Shown: positions 1 through 10,980, counted from the first letter of the stretch. The stretch: DNA of 64,000 bases from Parapristionchus giblindavisi (GCA_943737045.1 CALSFV010000009.1:744001-808000), one strand, 5' to 3'. Translations and numbers: made by a program. The notes: generated by a model from the letters alone, not told the origin.

Positions 1-150
1 GAACCAAATTATTGGCTCAACCACCAAATTATTGACTCAACTTTAAAAGTGGGGCTTGTCTGGTAGCCAAATTTTAGAATCAACTTTTACGTTCCACCAA
101 ATTATTGGCCCCACTTCGCCCAAATTATTGGCTCCCCTAAAATTGCGGAG
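1..150. repeat. Short degenerate direct repeats (CCAAATTATTGGCTC-like)
   Basis: The motif CCAAATTATTG followed by GCTC, ACTC or GCCC recurs about five times between positions 4 and 137 with irregular spacing. It looks like the edge of a larger dispersed repeat cut by the window border. No coding frame is evident. Confidence 0.6.
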
Positions 151-915
151 TTTATCCATGTGATAAAATAAGCATTTTACACTTTATTAACTACAATGTA
201 TTCTGCGTCTAGACAAAGCGTGGGATTATTTTGGACTTTTGTTCTAGTTCTTATCAGTGAAAACTCAATTTGAGTGCTTGTTTCTATGATCTTGCTTTAA
301 TGCTAAAGCACCCATTGGCAGCAACAATAATAATTAAATTTATAATATAGAAATCTTGCTAGTACAGTTACAAGTTTGTTTTCGCAAATGTTCTTCAATA
401 CAATTCAAAGACGTTTGATGAAGCTTCGTGTAGCAATTGCTCACGGTCGAGGAATTCATTTTGAACTCTTCATTTTGATTCGTTGAGAATAAATAGCAGA
501 CGAACGAGACGGGAGTACGACAAAACAGCAAATACAAAACCGGAAAGTGGCGAAAACTTCGGCCAGAGTTGTACAATCATGGTCAGGTTGGACTGTTTGA
601 GCTCCTTTGCCTCATGTCTATTATGTCATTATTTGGGCTTTGATCTCTGGTCCCTATGGCGAGTTGCGCTTTTGCCGATTTTTTTAAAATTTATTTATTT
701 ATCGCATATCACAACGGTGTTTCGATTGCGCGTATTTTTCGTTTTTGGACAGTTGCGCTTTTGTCGTTGTGCTTTTGTCATACTTCCAGCGAGACTAACC
801 TCTCGCCAAGACAGACACAAAGAACTGAACCTGTGGCAGTGTCTCTCGCAATAGAAGGGTTTGTTGCTCAGTTTCTTATTACCCACATTTCTTTTATTTT
901 GTTGTAAATATGTCG
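151..915. other. Region without a supportable gene
   Basis: Short open frames occur on both strands (for example 483-854), but none has a recognisable motif or a matching set of splice sites. A signal-peptide exon for the protease fragment that starts at 1186 would be expected upstream of it and could lie here; I could not identify one. A MITE separates this region from that exon. Confidence 0.4.
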
Positions 916-1127
916 GATAAAATACACTTGTTTACACTTGTTTATTTGGTACGAGAGTAGCCACAACTCCTCTTCCATATTTAGAGAGGGAGCCAAGCGA
1001 GATAGTGCGTATGTAGATCAGACAGAAAGCGAGGAGGAGCGGAGGGACTGGGGGGTGGACTCATAGAATATTTCTGTCTTTACAATTAGCAGCTGGTATT
1101 TCACAGTACATTTTATACGGACAATAA
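916..1127. mobile_element. MITE family M, diverged copy
   Basis: The left tip (GATAAAATACACTTG, then TTTATTTGGTACGAGAGTAGCC) and right tip (AGTACATTTTATACGG) match the ends of the copies at 14278-14541 and 28031-28286. The interior is diverged and rich in GAGAG. The tips are imperfect inverted repeats around (C)GTATAAAAT-ACTTG. It lies just upstream of the protease exon at 1186. Confidence 0.6.
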
Positions 1128-1321
1128 TTTCCTTTCAAAAGCGAAAGCAATATGAACTTTATTTTATGAAAATCACGTATTACAGCTGCGGTCAGACGCC
1201 CATTCCTCCGAACCTGGCAACCGCCAATCCCATGACGCAGAATGATATCGTAGGCGGGAACGTTGCCGTCCCGTACTCGTGGCCATGGCAGGTTGTTTGG
1301 TGCTCAAAGGGTAAGTCGGAA

Positions 1322-1513
1322 TCGTCAACTACTAGTTTACTTATTTCCACTTGAAGTATGCTTGCAAGTCTACTTCTAGTTAGAGGTAAGTTTACTACAA
1401 GTGGCATTTAATACTGTACTGAATTTTGTCAAATGTTCTTCCAATTGTTGTGAACTTACAGTAAACTTCTAGTCAGTGATGTAATTTAAGATACTGCTAG
1501 TTTTGAAATGCCA
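1322..1513. mobile_element. MITE family S copy inside the protease intron
   Basis: The sequence begins AACTACTAGTTTACTTATTTCCACTTGAAG and ends ACTGCTAGTTTTGAAATGCC, matching the cleaner copy at 63483-63682 (CTGGTATTT...AAATACCAG). The inverted tips are diverged. It starts about 10 nt after the splice donor of the upstream exon. Confidence 0.6.
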
Positions 1514-1671
1514 AAGTAAAATATATAATGAGAATTGAATAAGTTTTTTTGAATGTTATAAGCACTTCATCTTCTCCCAACTTTTACCCCACACGCACAA
1601 AAATACTCCGTCCAACTGCATATATATTTCTTTAAAATAATTTACATTTTATGTGCATGCAAACCCCCCTG

Positions 1672-1735
1672 CCCTGACTTACTCTTCTGCACTTAGTGCT
1701 GATAAGATAAATGTATTGTATTGTATTGTGCAGGC
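1672..1735 (+). repeat. Retroposon 3' tail (AGTGCTGATAAGATAAATG + TATTG repeats)
   Basis: TGCACTTAGTGCTGATAAGATAAATG is followed by three TATTG units. The same end (TGCTGATAAGATAAAG plus TATT units) closes the insertion near 2590, and a related string occurs near 48940. A constant 3' end plus a short tandem tail is typical of non-LTR retroelements or SINEs that use them. Confidence 0.5.
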
Positions 1736-1739
1736 AAAC

Positions 1740-1890
1740 CTATAAATACTTGTACATCTATTATTATAATAATATATATGTAATATTATTGTTAATATAA
1801 TATTATTGTATATAATAATATATACATAATAATATAATGTATAATAATATAATAATATACGTAATATTATTGTTAATTTAATATGTAGTT
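1740..1890. repeat. AT-rich low-complexity tract
   Basis: The stretch is almost pure TAATATTAT/ATAATAATATA microsatellite-like sequence inside the protease intron. No feature beyond the repeat is visible. Confidence 0.8.
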
Positions 1891-1967
1891 TACAGGATGG
1901 AGCGGTGGTTGCGAGCTTGAATGCGGTGGAACCGTTATGGGTCATTACTGCTGGTATGCCATAGCAC

Positions 1968-2088
1968 TTAAAGGGAGCGTAACCCCTTTCAATGGTCTCT
2001 TCGACGCGCAATGCTTTCTCGTTGTAAGAGAACAGAAAAATAGTGTGCACAATGAAGAGACCATTTAGAGAGGTTACGCTCCCTTTAA
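1968..2088. mobile_element. TTAA-site MITE (piggyBac-like), copy P1
   Basis: A 121-bp palindromic element is flanked by TTAA, with inverted tips AGGGAGCGTAACC and GGTTACGCTCCCT and an internal CAATGGTCTCTTC/GAAGAGACCATT. TTAA target duplication is the hallmark of piggyBac-type transposition. Related copies lie at 17666, 42290, 43457 and 52947. It begins about 15 bp after the protease exon at 1896-1953. Confidence 0.85.
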
Positions 2089-2203
2089 CCCAGATTTAAT
2101 CAGGACTAGACATGACAAAACTAACAAGGGAGCTCTGTGGTCTTGTCTTGGCCATATGAGAAGGCACTATCATAACTAGATTAAGTTCTCTCTCTGCCTT
2201 CTG

Positions 2204-2590
2204 GGAGAGAGAGAACTGCCTTCTCTGCCTGCTCTCTGGGATTCTTCTGCCTTTTCTCTCTGCGGTTCGGTCGGTTGGACTGTTCTCTCTCCACTCTCGA
2301 CTACACTCGCCTATTCCATCAAGAGAAAAGGAACAGTTGAGTCCCCTCCTAGCAGACTTTGGAAAGTCAGGAGCGGTATTTCCACCTTGTCAAGCAGGCC
2401 GATTGGACGAGCAACGTAAAGTTTTCGTGGGTTATTTGATTATTCTAATCAAGTATGTATCATATTCTGCCGTTTTCTTGAATGGAGATCAATTCTCTCA
2501 GAGACGAAAGGATAAATCTTGTGGATAAGAAGATTCCCCCTGTTTTGGCCCCTTCTGCATTTAATGTGCTGATAAGATAAAGTATTATTA
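2204..2590 (+). mobile_element. Retroposon-like insertion in the left arm of F1
   Basis: This segment is absent from the right arm of F1 (near 3307), which gives the uninterrupted site. It is bracketed by TAAGTTCTC on both sides, a 9-bp target duplication. The 3' end is TGCTGATAAGATAAAG plus TATT units, as at 1672-1735. The 5' part is rich in CTCTCTGCC. No coding capacity is evident, so a SINE or 5'-truncated LINE is likely. Confidence 0.55.
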
Positions 2591-2756
2591 TAAGTTCTCG
2601 ATGGTGATTACGAATCACTTTTTATGGCTGCCTAGACGACATGAGTTTCGAGAAAATCGATATTGAAATTCCGATGGTCAATTCGAAAATTTTCGGGGGA
2701 TAGTACACAAACATTTCCTATGAGTTGGTGAACTCATCTAGCAACCCCCGAAGCAA

Positions 2757-2828
2757 CGACCTGTGTAGTGTAGTGGATAAGGTGTCCGCGTTAGATTTTG
2801 ACTGTCACTGGTTCGATCCCTCTTGCAG
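2757..2828 (+). ncRNA. tRNA-like sequence with Pol III A and B boxes (F1 left arm)
   Basis: TAGTGTAGTGGATAAGG fits an A box and GGTTCGATCCC fits a B box at normal tRNA spacing. The D-arm resembles tRNA-Arg (AGTGGATAAGG). The acceptor ends (CCTGTGTAG / TTGCAG) and the anticodon arm (GCGTTAGATTTTGACTGTC) do not form a convincing functional tRNA. An inverted copy lies in the other arm of F1, and a diverged relative sits at the same place in F2. I infer a tRNA-derived segment carried by the transposon family. Confidence 0.6.
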
Positions 2829-3080
2829 AACTTTTCTTTTGCTGATTTTCTTTATAAAGATGAATGTCAATGTCATGTCATAAATGTCAAGATGAAACAT
2901 CAAAAAACATTTTTTTTAAACATCAAGTAAAACATCGAGATCAAAGATCATTCTTTGTGTGTGTGTGTGCGTGCGCGATCTTTAACAACAAAATGATCAA
3001 AAGAATAGCGATTCTTACATCTTGGACACACAAAGAATGATCTTTGATCTCGATGTTTTTAAATCAGCAAAAGAAAAGTT

Positions 3081-3152
3081 CTGCAAGAGGGATCGAACCA
3101 GTGACAGTCAAAATCTAACGCGGACACCTTATCCACTACACTACACAGGTCG
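3081..3152 (-). ncRNA. tRNA-like sequence, inverted copy (F1 right arm)
   Basis: This is the reverse complement of 2757-2828 with few or no changes, including both Pol III boxes. If transcribed, the two copies would run towards the centre of the foldback. Confidence 0.6.
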
Positions 3153-3479
3153 TTGCTTCAGAGGTTGATAGATGAGTTTTTTTTTACTCATAGGAAATGT
3201 TTGTGTACTATCCCCCGAAAATATTCCATTTGACCATCGGAATTTCAATATCGATTTTCTCGAAACTCAGGTCGTCTAGGCAGCCCTAAAAAGTGATTCG
3301 TAATCACCATCGAGAACTTAATCTAGTCATGATAGTGCCTTCTCATATGGCCAAGACAAGACCACAGAGCTCCCTTGTAATCGCAAAATTAGCTTGGAGT
3401 ATACCTTCAAGGTCACTGCGTCTACATTTACATTTTTTACATTTAAACACTTTATCGAGATCAACTAAGCGGTGGGTCA

Positions 3480-3779
3480 CCGGATCTGTAGTGACATGAG
3501 ATGGTTCCACTGATCCTTGTTGCGCGCAACGTTGATAAAGCCTGGCCGGACTATAAGCGACAATAAGCGGGCAGCCCATCGCCACCGTCTCAATCTGTAG
3601 CACTGGACGAAGTCCGTCAGCCCGGTCCGTGCTCTCACCCAGTCATTCGTCTTTTTATCGAGTAATGATATTCCTAACATGCAACGCTCTAGTCTGCGCT
3701 GTGGAACAGCGATTTATTTTCCTGGCGAGAGGTCAAACACCAGGATTCTGAAGCATACATCATAGCAGGTAATACCGTT
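3480..3779 (-). pseudogene. Non-LTR retrotransposon reverse transcriptase, C-terminal remnant
   Basis: On the minus strand an upstream frame reads LPAMMYASESWCLTSRQENK and, after a one-base frameshift near 3700, QRRLERCMLGISLLDKKTND followed by WVRARTGLTDFVQCYRLRRW and RWAARL. These are the usual C-terminal motifs of non-LTR RTs (YGSE-W-LT...QRR-ER-MLGISL-D...IR-RT...LKW-WAGH). The 5' end is truncated. A tail of AAATGTA-like units follows towards 3430. It is non-functional. Confidence 0.8.
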
Positions 3780-3785
3780 CCCTCA

Positions 3786-4760
3786 AATAATTATATGCTC
3801 TCAAAGTGAGGTCATCTGAAAAAGTGACTTTATGGAGTACTTTTGATGTCCAAGTGATTTTTTTCTAAAATTGTGGTTCTTGTTCTAAAATGTATTTTTT
3901 TTCAATTTAAAAAAAAAGATCACTAGGACACTACAAAGAACACCAAAAATAACTTTTTCAGATGACCTCACTTTGAGGGCATACAATTATGACAGTGATT
4001 TTTCAAAAATTTCGGTTCTTGTGCTAAAATGTGCCAAAACTATCATAGAATACGTCTACAAGCTTGGGAAAACCGATCTTGCAACCCCTCGGTTCCACAT
4101 CAGTCTTTCCCGCACGCACCCACTATGCGTGCGCGCGCCCCTCCCCTCCCTCCTCTCCCCTAGTCGTGCGCCTCCGAAACGAGTGCAAGCCCGCTTGACG
4201 TTTGCCGTGAAGATGGGAAGCAATCTGCTTTCACCAAAGTGTGAGGATGACTTCTGGGATGGATTTGGCATATTTTAGTACAAGTACCATATTTTTTAGA
4301 AAAATCACTCTCATAATTGTAGGCCCTCAAAGTGAGGTCATCTGAAAAAGTTACTTTTTGGTGCACTGAAGGCAATTGTGGTCCGATCAATGCCAAACTG
4401 TCACGGTGTATTTGGGACATCATAAGGATCATTTTGATCCCAAGTACGAGTCTCTAGCATGTCTTGGAGCTGAGATACGAGTTTGCTACCGCCATTTTGC
4501 ATCAAGGCCGCTGCGGTTGAAAAAAATCGCAGCAACCTAAAAAAAAAAATTTTCCTCGGAGTTATGATTTTTCAAAAAAGTGCCCTTCGATTGCGTCATC
4601 ATTACACAATAACAAGAAATTTTCATGAGTCCACAATATCAGGGCCGGATTCCTCGATAAATTTCCCATAAGAACTCGCGAGAGCGGCCCCATAGCACGC
4701 TTGGTTCACTAAATATAACAAAAACAAAAAGTTGGCACTGACTTTCCGGCGCATATTATG
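3786..4760. repeat. Dispersed repeat R (CTCAAAGTGAGGTCATCTGAAAAAGT family)
   Basis: CCTCAAAGTGAGGTCATCTG and its reverse complement recur near 3786, 3958 and 4322, so the region has internal inverted repeats. The block continues to GTTGGCACTGACTTTCCGGCG (about 4754). The same order recurs at 24240-25603, where an extra inverted copy precedes it. Open frames here are interrupted, and no protein family is recognised. Confidence 0.7.
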
Positions 4761-4842
4761 TTGCGGCTGACTTATTAGGGGCACATAAAATACACAACGA
4801 GGATTCTATTTTGTGCATATGCACGTTGATATAATATATAAT

Positions 4843-5148
4843 TGTTGTGTAGATAGCCTATTCCCTATGAATATCGATTAGACTATTTCATCATGTAAAC
4901 AAGTGCACGTGCGCGATCAGACTACCCTCTCTGATCCACACACTCTCTCGCCACTCTACCTCTATCTCTAATGCTCTCTCGTGTCTGGCCCCGCCCACTC
5001 TTATGTCTAGATTCCCAATCAGTCTAGAGAGATTCAGTCTTCCCGTTCACTACTCTGTTCCTCTCTCTGTTAATAAATCTGAGGATACAACTCTTGTACT
5101 ACATCACACCACACTACACGACAACGGGGACGAAGCTAGGACATAACA
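4843..5148 (+). mobile_element. Solo LTR of an LTR retrotransposon
   Basis: A 306-bp unit starts TGTTGTGT and ends ACATAACA (short inverted TG...CA ends) and is flanked by a 5-bp duplication ATAAT (4838-4842 and 5149-5153). It contains an AATAAA signal (near 5073) preceded by a pyrimidine-rich CTCTCTCG stretch. No gag/pol or second LTR is present, so recombination between LTRs is the likely origin. The retrotransposon clade cannot be told. Confidence 0.75.
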
Positions 5149-5477
5149 ATAATATATTAATTTTGTCGCCTTTTTAGAGACAAATGAACATACATTCGAA
5201 GGAAATGCGGGCACAGTGTGTTTTAACAGCATGCAAAGTTAATAAAAAAATTTATATACGTGCTTTGATATTACTCTAAATGAAACATTATTTTGTTAAA
5301 AATCACTTCAATTGTGTTTTTTTTAAAGTTACTGTTAAATTGTAATGATATCTCTCTATTCGTTTATTCGGATACGATAATGGATAATGGATAATGGATT
5401 GCCAAAGCATGGATAAAATATGGAATTTCATCGGCCCTTGTTTTTGTTGAAATCTACTATTGATTCTGATCTGTAAT

Positions 5478-8400
5478 TCATCCAATAAAATCAGTTCCAT
5501 AATCCTTTTGAAGAAGGACTCTTTTCCGAACCTTCTTACTGAATATAAAAAGAGTTGCAGGAGCAGTATATGTGGCAAGGCCATTAGCATACGGATACTA
5601 AAATAAGAATTAAATATGAAGATTGAAAGAAAGACTCAACCAATGGCCATACGGTTAAGTACAGTGAAGTCCATTTCATGTGTTGTGATATTACCCAAAT
5701 AAACTGAAAATTATTGATTGAATAACACAATTTCTCATGTCATTTTAAGAGAGATGGCCGTTAAGACTCGACCACCCCCCGGACACGTGCGCTAGCAATG
5801 AGAACTGGGAGTCCATACTTGGGTGTTGTCATCGGCCCTTATTACACAAAACAGCTGAAATTTCCTGTTTGTGCCCTCAGGCTATTAGAAAAAATAATTT
5901 TTAAAATAAACTTTAAAAAATCATAATTTCTCAAATTGTTGAGATGAAGTCTAAATATCATCTGCGATGCGTCTAGAGTACACAGTGCTTGCTAATTCAC
6001 TATTAGCATCGAATGTGCGTTGATTCCTAAACCACTTTTTTGACTCAAAATTTTGGTTTTTTCGGACAAATCATCCCTTGTTTTAGCGAGTGCCCAAAAT
6101 TTCCGACCAGGTATTGTAGCCTAAGCAATTCTGCATTGATTTAACTTAAAACTGGGTTATTCCCGATCGACCATTTTGTCGAATTTTTTGCTCGAACTTC
6201 CGTCATCGATGGTTTTCCAGAACAAATACTGTATTTTCCAAACGATTGGTGCGGAATTGTGGTCTGCTCAAAGTTTAGAGGTGAGTCGAGTAAAACGACA
6301 CAAGAAGCCCATCACTTGGATCAATCTGAAAATTTCGATTTTCATGACCCTTTTCAGGATCATGGTCGAAAATTTCAAAATTTCTCAAGTTTGAAATGTT
6401 TTCATTTATGTGGCTTATTGTGAAGTACTAATGATGTGAATAATATTCATCTAATGCTCAATGGCTGATCTCTCTTTTCAACCATTTTTTCGAAAATTTT
6501 CATTCTGGATGTGTGCGAAAAATCAGAGTTGTGTTTGAATCAGTTTCCAACTTGCTTTCTGTAAGATTCTGTCATAGTACTATGCAATGTACATAATCAA
6601 TATGAAAATCGTTCATTTTCGAAAATTCAAAAAAATTAATTTGAGTGCCTTTCATGACAAATTTCTATAATATTGCAGTTTTTCGACTCGAATACTGCGA
6701 CAATGAGCAAATGACAATGACTATGTGAATTTTCATGATGAGTAAACGTAGTAGAACTGGAATCCCGGTATTCAGCTCACTTTTGAAAAATCGATTTCCA
6801 TGACCCCGGGGTCATGGTAAAAAATATGAATTTTCGAAAATCAAAGATTTTCATATTGATTGTGTACATTGCAAAGCACTTAGATAGGATGTTACAGAAA
6901 GTAAGTTGGAAACTTATTCAAGCACAATTCTGACTTTTTCGCACGCATTCAACATGAAACTTTTCGAAAAAATGGTTGAAAGGAGAGATCAGACATTGAG
7001 CATTGGCTGAATATTATTCACATCATTAGTACTTCACAATAAGCCACATAAATGAAACATTTCAAACTTGAGAAATTTTGAAATTTTCGGACCATGACCA
7101 TGGTCTTGAAAATCGAAATTTTCAAATTGATCCAAGTGATGGGCTTCTTGTGTCATTTTACTCGTCTCACCTCGAAACTTTGAGTAGACCGCAATTCCGC
7201 ACCAATCGTTAGGAAAATACAGCATTTGTTCGGGAAAACCATCGATGACGGAAGTTCGAGCAAAAAATTCGACAAAATGGTCGATCGGGAAGAACCCAGT
7301 TTTAAGTTAAATCAATGCAGAATTGCTTAGGCTACAATACCTGGTCGGAAATTTTGGGCACTCGCTAAAACAAGGGATGATTTGTCCGAAAAAACCAAAA
7401 TTTTGAGTCAAAAAAGTGGTTTAGGAATCAACGCACATTCGATGCTAATAGTGAATTAGCAAGCACTGTGTACCCTAGACGCATCGCAGATGGTATTTAG
7501 ACTTCATCTCAATAATTTGAGAAATTATGATTTTTAAAATTTTTTTTAAAAATTATTTTTTCTAATAGCCTGAGGGCACAAACAGGAAATTTCAGCCGTT
7601 TTGTGTAAGGGCCGGGGGCACTCCTAACACCCAAGTATGGACTCCCAGTTCTCATTGCTAGCGCACGTGTAGTTCAGCCTTTGTAATAGCGGGGCAACAA
7701 TTAAGGTAGGCGAATCACGTTTTCCACCTTATAAAGAGTGCGAGGCGGATGCCAGGCGGGTTTGGTGGGCTGCATTAGAGAGGGTGTGCGTGCGAGATGG
7801 CATCAAATGATTCTCTCTATCACACTCTCCGCCGCGTCGCCAAACCCGTCTGAATTGCGCCGCTCCGACTAATGAACTAGCGTCTCATTATTATGAGATT
7901 GTGAAAACACACCAAACAGCGCACCACAATGATGGCAAAAGTCGCCTCAGTATCTCCTTTGCCCCGCTATTCCCATATCTCTCGCATTTTGAATTAAGGT
8001 GTCCGGGGGTGGTCGAATATGATCGAGTCTTATGGAACAGGCCTCTTAATCTGATAACACATCATTATTGTAATCTAATGATTTTCGAATAGTATTGAGA
8101 AAAGAAATTCAAGAAGTTTCTATGATAATTAGAAGTGGAGAGTCATTGTAGACTACATACCTGATGTACTGCCTTGCACAAATGACTCAATGTACAACAT
8201 AAAACAATAATGAAGAGATTTCTCTGTGCTCGATATATTTCTCGTTGCGTATTTTCCTAAAAATCTAGATTATTACTGTTCGTTCATTCGATATCTAACA
8301 TTATCGATGAGTTTTCCCAATGTCATGAGTGCTCGACTCGATAGAATTGATAAAATGAAACCGGCAATGGCATAGAAAATGCAGGCTGTTATACCCATCA

Positions 8401-9319
8401 ATTTATAACCCTTCAATAATCATAATTATATCTCGTTTCGTGCATACTCATGTTGATAAAAATAGTAACGCAAAGATAGAAATATGTATGTACCATGGAC
8501 CAATTTTCAGCCATAGAATCAACAGTTATCATTCCTTCGCTCATAATATAAGTAAACGGAGCGATGACTTCCGAGATATGCAATAGAAATGGAATGAAAT
8601 ATTGCATAATAATCAACACATATGTACATTTTTCTGACCATTGCTGTAACAAATAAATAGATTAGCCTAGGAATACATTCCTTGCATATCGAAAAAAAAT
8701 CAGAGGAAACCGAACCTCTTCTGTCGTATCCGTACTTTTTAGCACAAGATATCGATGATACAGCATAACAGACTTTCCATATGTTGAACCAAGTGCGCAT
8801 GATCCATTCAGAATCTATATTGATTGATTGTTTCGATAATATTGATTAACCGATTCAATTGAATTCGTACCCAGCACGTCTTCAGTATCCAAATGTTTTC
8901 TTCGAAATAAACAAATTTAGCTGCGATAGTATGAGTGATAGTAGTGATGATACCACAGATGCCTTTACGCAAATATACAGAGAACAAATTTTCTCAATTA
9001 TGGGCAACACATGTCCCAACTTTCCCTACTTGTGTACACAATTCGCTCACATTCGGGCAAATGGTTGCCCAAAAACAAGCTATTATTCGCTCATACATTG
9101 GCCAGCAATTGCCAGAATACGGTCAAATCGTTCGCCATTTCACGCCACTCGGGTTTATTCTCTGTGAAACATCTATTTATTACCTGTTGTGATGAAGAAG
9201 ATATAGAATGTACTCTTGAAGAATGAATCCGTTGATGTCCATATCCTCACAATCATGTATTCGTAGAGGAATGTTAGAATCATATCCGGCAACATTTCCA
9301 ATACATCGAAGTTGTCCAT
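5478..9319 (-). CDS. Seven-transmembrane chemoreceptor (nematode serpentine, Srg/Srv-like)
   Basis: Eight minus-strand exons join in phase: 9184-9319, 8871-8962, 8716-8814, 8448-8643, 8300-8385, 8161-8256, 5641-5703 and 5478-5597 (888 nt, 295 aa). The protein starts MDNFDVLEMLPDMILTFLYE, has hydrophobic segments throughout, a YHRYLVL motif after TM3, the TM6-type stretch NLFIIVLCCTLSHL and a TM7 block YPYANGLATYTAPATLFIF followed by a basic tail SKKVRKR. N-terminus, HRY and NGLATY...SKKVR suit the Srg superfamily (Srg, Srt, Sru, Srv, Srx) of sensory GPCRs, expected in the ciliary membrane of chemosensory neurons. Introns are short except the sixth (5704-8160), which holds a 2.3-kb palindromic element. 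No frame break was seen, so the gene may be functional. The subfamily is uncertain. Confidence 0.85.
5761..8034. mobile_element. Giant palindromic element D (TTAA-type) inside the chemoreceptor intron
   Basis: The left tip TTAAGACTCGACCACCCCCC is mirrored by a right tip GGGGGTGGTCG...CGAGTCTTA at 8005-8034. The arms pair over about 1 kb each (for example GCTAGCAATGAGAACTGGGA at 5790 against its complement at 7655), with the centre near CCCCGGGGTC at 6805. The right arm is interrupted by a smaller inverted-repeat element at about 7683-7973. Parts of the interior (GTGCGGAATTGTGGTCT, TTGGAAACTGATTC) are shared with element C at 11062-13148. No transposase frame is seen. Confidence 0.75.
7683..7973. 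mobile_element. Nested MITE in element D
   Basis: It has inverted tips AATAGCGGGGCAA and TTGCCCCGCTATT, with GAGAGGG/CACACTCTC-rich internal inverted repeats. The tip of D resumes immediately after it, so it inserted into an existing D copy. Confidence 0.6.
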
Positions 9320-9481
9320 GTTAGTCAAACTTTATTGCCGATCATGTTGCATAGGCATATATGTTTTCTGAACAATGATGAAGATCATAAGCCAAGAGAC
9401 ATAATCTAGTTAAAAATAAAGGACTCTGAGCAATGTTGCAATACATTTAATAAATTAAAGATGTAAACCGACAAGTACGCA
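9320..9481. other. Upstream region of the chemoreceptor gene
   Basis: This short AT-rich stretch lies 5' of the receptor start codon and presumably contains its promoter. No specific site is recognised. Confidence 0.4.
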
Positions 9482-10980
9482 TTAAGACACCGGCTCAGTG
9501 AGATTCCAGATAGTGCCGGACATCGACCTCACCGATTTTGCTCAAAAATTTTTTTGTGGATACCACCTGGCCCCCCTATCACAAAATGGGTATTCATTTG
9601 GGCTGTATCCTTGAAACACAGATGTGGCGGGTTCTCGAAATTTGAAAACTCGATTTTTACCAAAAATTAGTGAAGCGACCTAGGTCCAATATTAGTGCGG
9701 AATAATTACACATATGCCTATGCAACAAAAACTCGCTATTGGACGGTCCGGATATCCGATCGCAAGCTGATTTTTTTACCTCCTCAAAACATTCTAAATT
9801 TAATTAAAATTTTAAAACAAAAAACGGCAGCCCAATTTTAGCCTCATTTTATAGAGCAAAAAATTCCGCATCGAATAAGGGAAAAAATCAAAAATCGATC
9901 GACCCGTGTTTTGAGATAAATGAACCTGAAAATGACCCGAAAATATTTTTGTTTTCAAACCCCCTCATGTTTGTACTCATATTGAAGAGCTCGTCGAGTC
10001 GAACAACTTTCATGTTGAACGTTTTGTCTGAAACTCGAAAAAAAAAGAGAAATACATCTTTATTCATTCTTTTATTTGTTCTCACAGTTTTCCAGTCAAT
10101 TTAGAGTAAATCAAAAGTAAAATATTGTTTATGCACGAAATAATTACGCCTATATTGTAGAAATCAAAAAACCATACTTAATTAGTTGTTTCACGAAAAA
10201 AAAATTGTTGACCCCTGTGCTGAAAAACATGGCCTCTAAAGTGGTCATGAAAAAAAACTTGTCGAAACCTTGCCATGTTTATACTCATTTTAAAGAAGTC
10301 GTCGAGCACATCATTTTTCATGTTGGTCGTATTCTATGAAAGTCGTTTGTTCTCAAGATACAAGCGATACAAAATATTTGGATCCAATAAATCTCAATTC
10401 ATGTATTTCACTTGTACATGAGTTTCAGACAAAACGTTCAAAATGAACGATGTTCTACTCGACGAGCTCTTCAATATGAGTACAAACATGAGGGGTTTGA
10501 AAACAAAAATATTTTCGGGTCATCTTCAGGTTCATTTGTCTCAAAACACGGGTCGATCGATTTTTGATTTGTTTGCCTTATTCGACGCGGAATTTTTTGC
10601 TCTATAAGACGAGGCTAAAATGGGGCTGCCGTTTTTTGTTTTAAAATTTTAATTAAATTTAGAATGTTTCGAGGAGGTAAAAAATCAGTTTGCGATCGAA
10701 TATCCGGACCGTCCAATAGCGAGTTTTTGTTGCATAGGCATATATGTAATTATTCCACACTAATATCGGACCTAGGTCGCTCCACTTTTTTGGCCAAAAT
10801 CGAGTTTTCAAATTTCGAGAACCCGCCACATCTGTGTTTCAAGGATACAGCCCAAATGAATACCCGTTTTGTGATAGGGGGGCATGGGGGTATCCACAAA
10901 AAAATTTTGAGCCAAATCGGTGAGGTCGATGTCCGGGGTCAGTGGCTCAACCCGCGAATCTTACTGAGCCGGTGTCTTAA
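9482..10980. mobile_element. Palindromic TTAA element, family A, copy A1
   Basis: TTAAGACACCGGCTCAG opens and CTGAGCCGGTGTCTTAA closes a 1.5-kb near-palindrome flanked by TTAA. Arm sequences include CCGGACATCGACCTCACCG and ATCACAAAATGGGTATTC. Internal sequence with GAGCTCGTCGAGT and TGTACATGAGTTTCAG is shared with A2 (29876-31679) and A3 (57291-59080). Only short frames are open. It is non-autonomous. Confidence 0.85.

Larger units (their letters stand above)
1186..1953 (+). pseudogene. Trypsin-like serine protease, 5' fragment (two exons)
   Basis: Exon 1186-1310 follows a TTACAG acceptor and encodes a Cys-Gly-Gln-Thr-Pro propeptide, the activation site NDIVGG and the S1-family start WPWQVVWCSKG; donor GTAAGT. 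Exon 1896-1953 continues in phase with GWSGGCELECGGTV. It should then run CGG(S/T)(L/I) + 4-5 residues + WVITA(A/G)HC. The bases for WVITA are present at the exon end, directly before donor GTATGC, but they are shifted by one base relative to CGGTV and the linker is missing. This indicates a small frame-breaking deletion next to the catalytic His region. No exon for the His or Asp of the triad was found downstream. The intron holds an S-family MITE and a retroposon tail. It could be the 5' half of the gene whose 3' exons lie at 26307-27823. Peptidase family S1 is clear; activity is doubtful. Confidence 0.75.
2125..3377. mobile_element. Foldback element F1 carrying two inverted tRNA-like sequences
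   Basis: The long inverted arms begin CAAGGGAGCTCTGTGG and end with the reverse complement CCACAGAGCTCCCTTG. They share GGCCATATGAGAAGGCACTATCAT, TCGAGAAAATCGATATTGAAAT and, near the centre, a tRNA-like segment (2757-2828 plus strand; 3081-3152 minus strand). The left arm is interrupted by an insertion at about 2204-2590. The central spacer has a (GT)n tract. A second member, F2, lies at 15742-16798 and shares the tip, the ATCGATATTGAAAT block and the tRNA-like position. Confidence 0.75.

Noticed and set aside
8041..8074. Extra chemoreceptor exon after ATTAG at 8074
   Set aside because: The exon ending at 8161 and the one starting at 5703 join directly in phase and give the expected TM6-TM7 spacing; the extra exon would run into element D.
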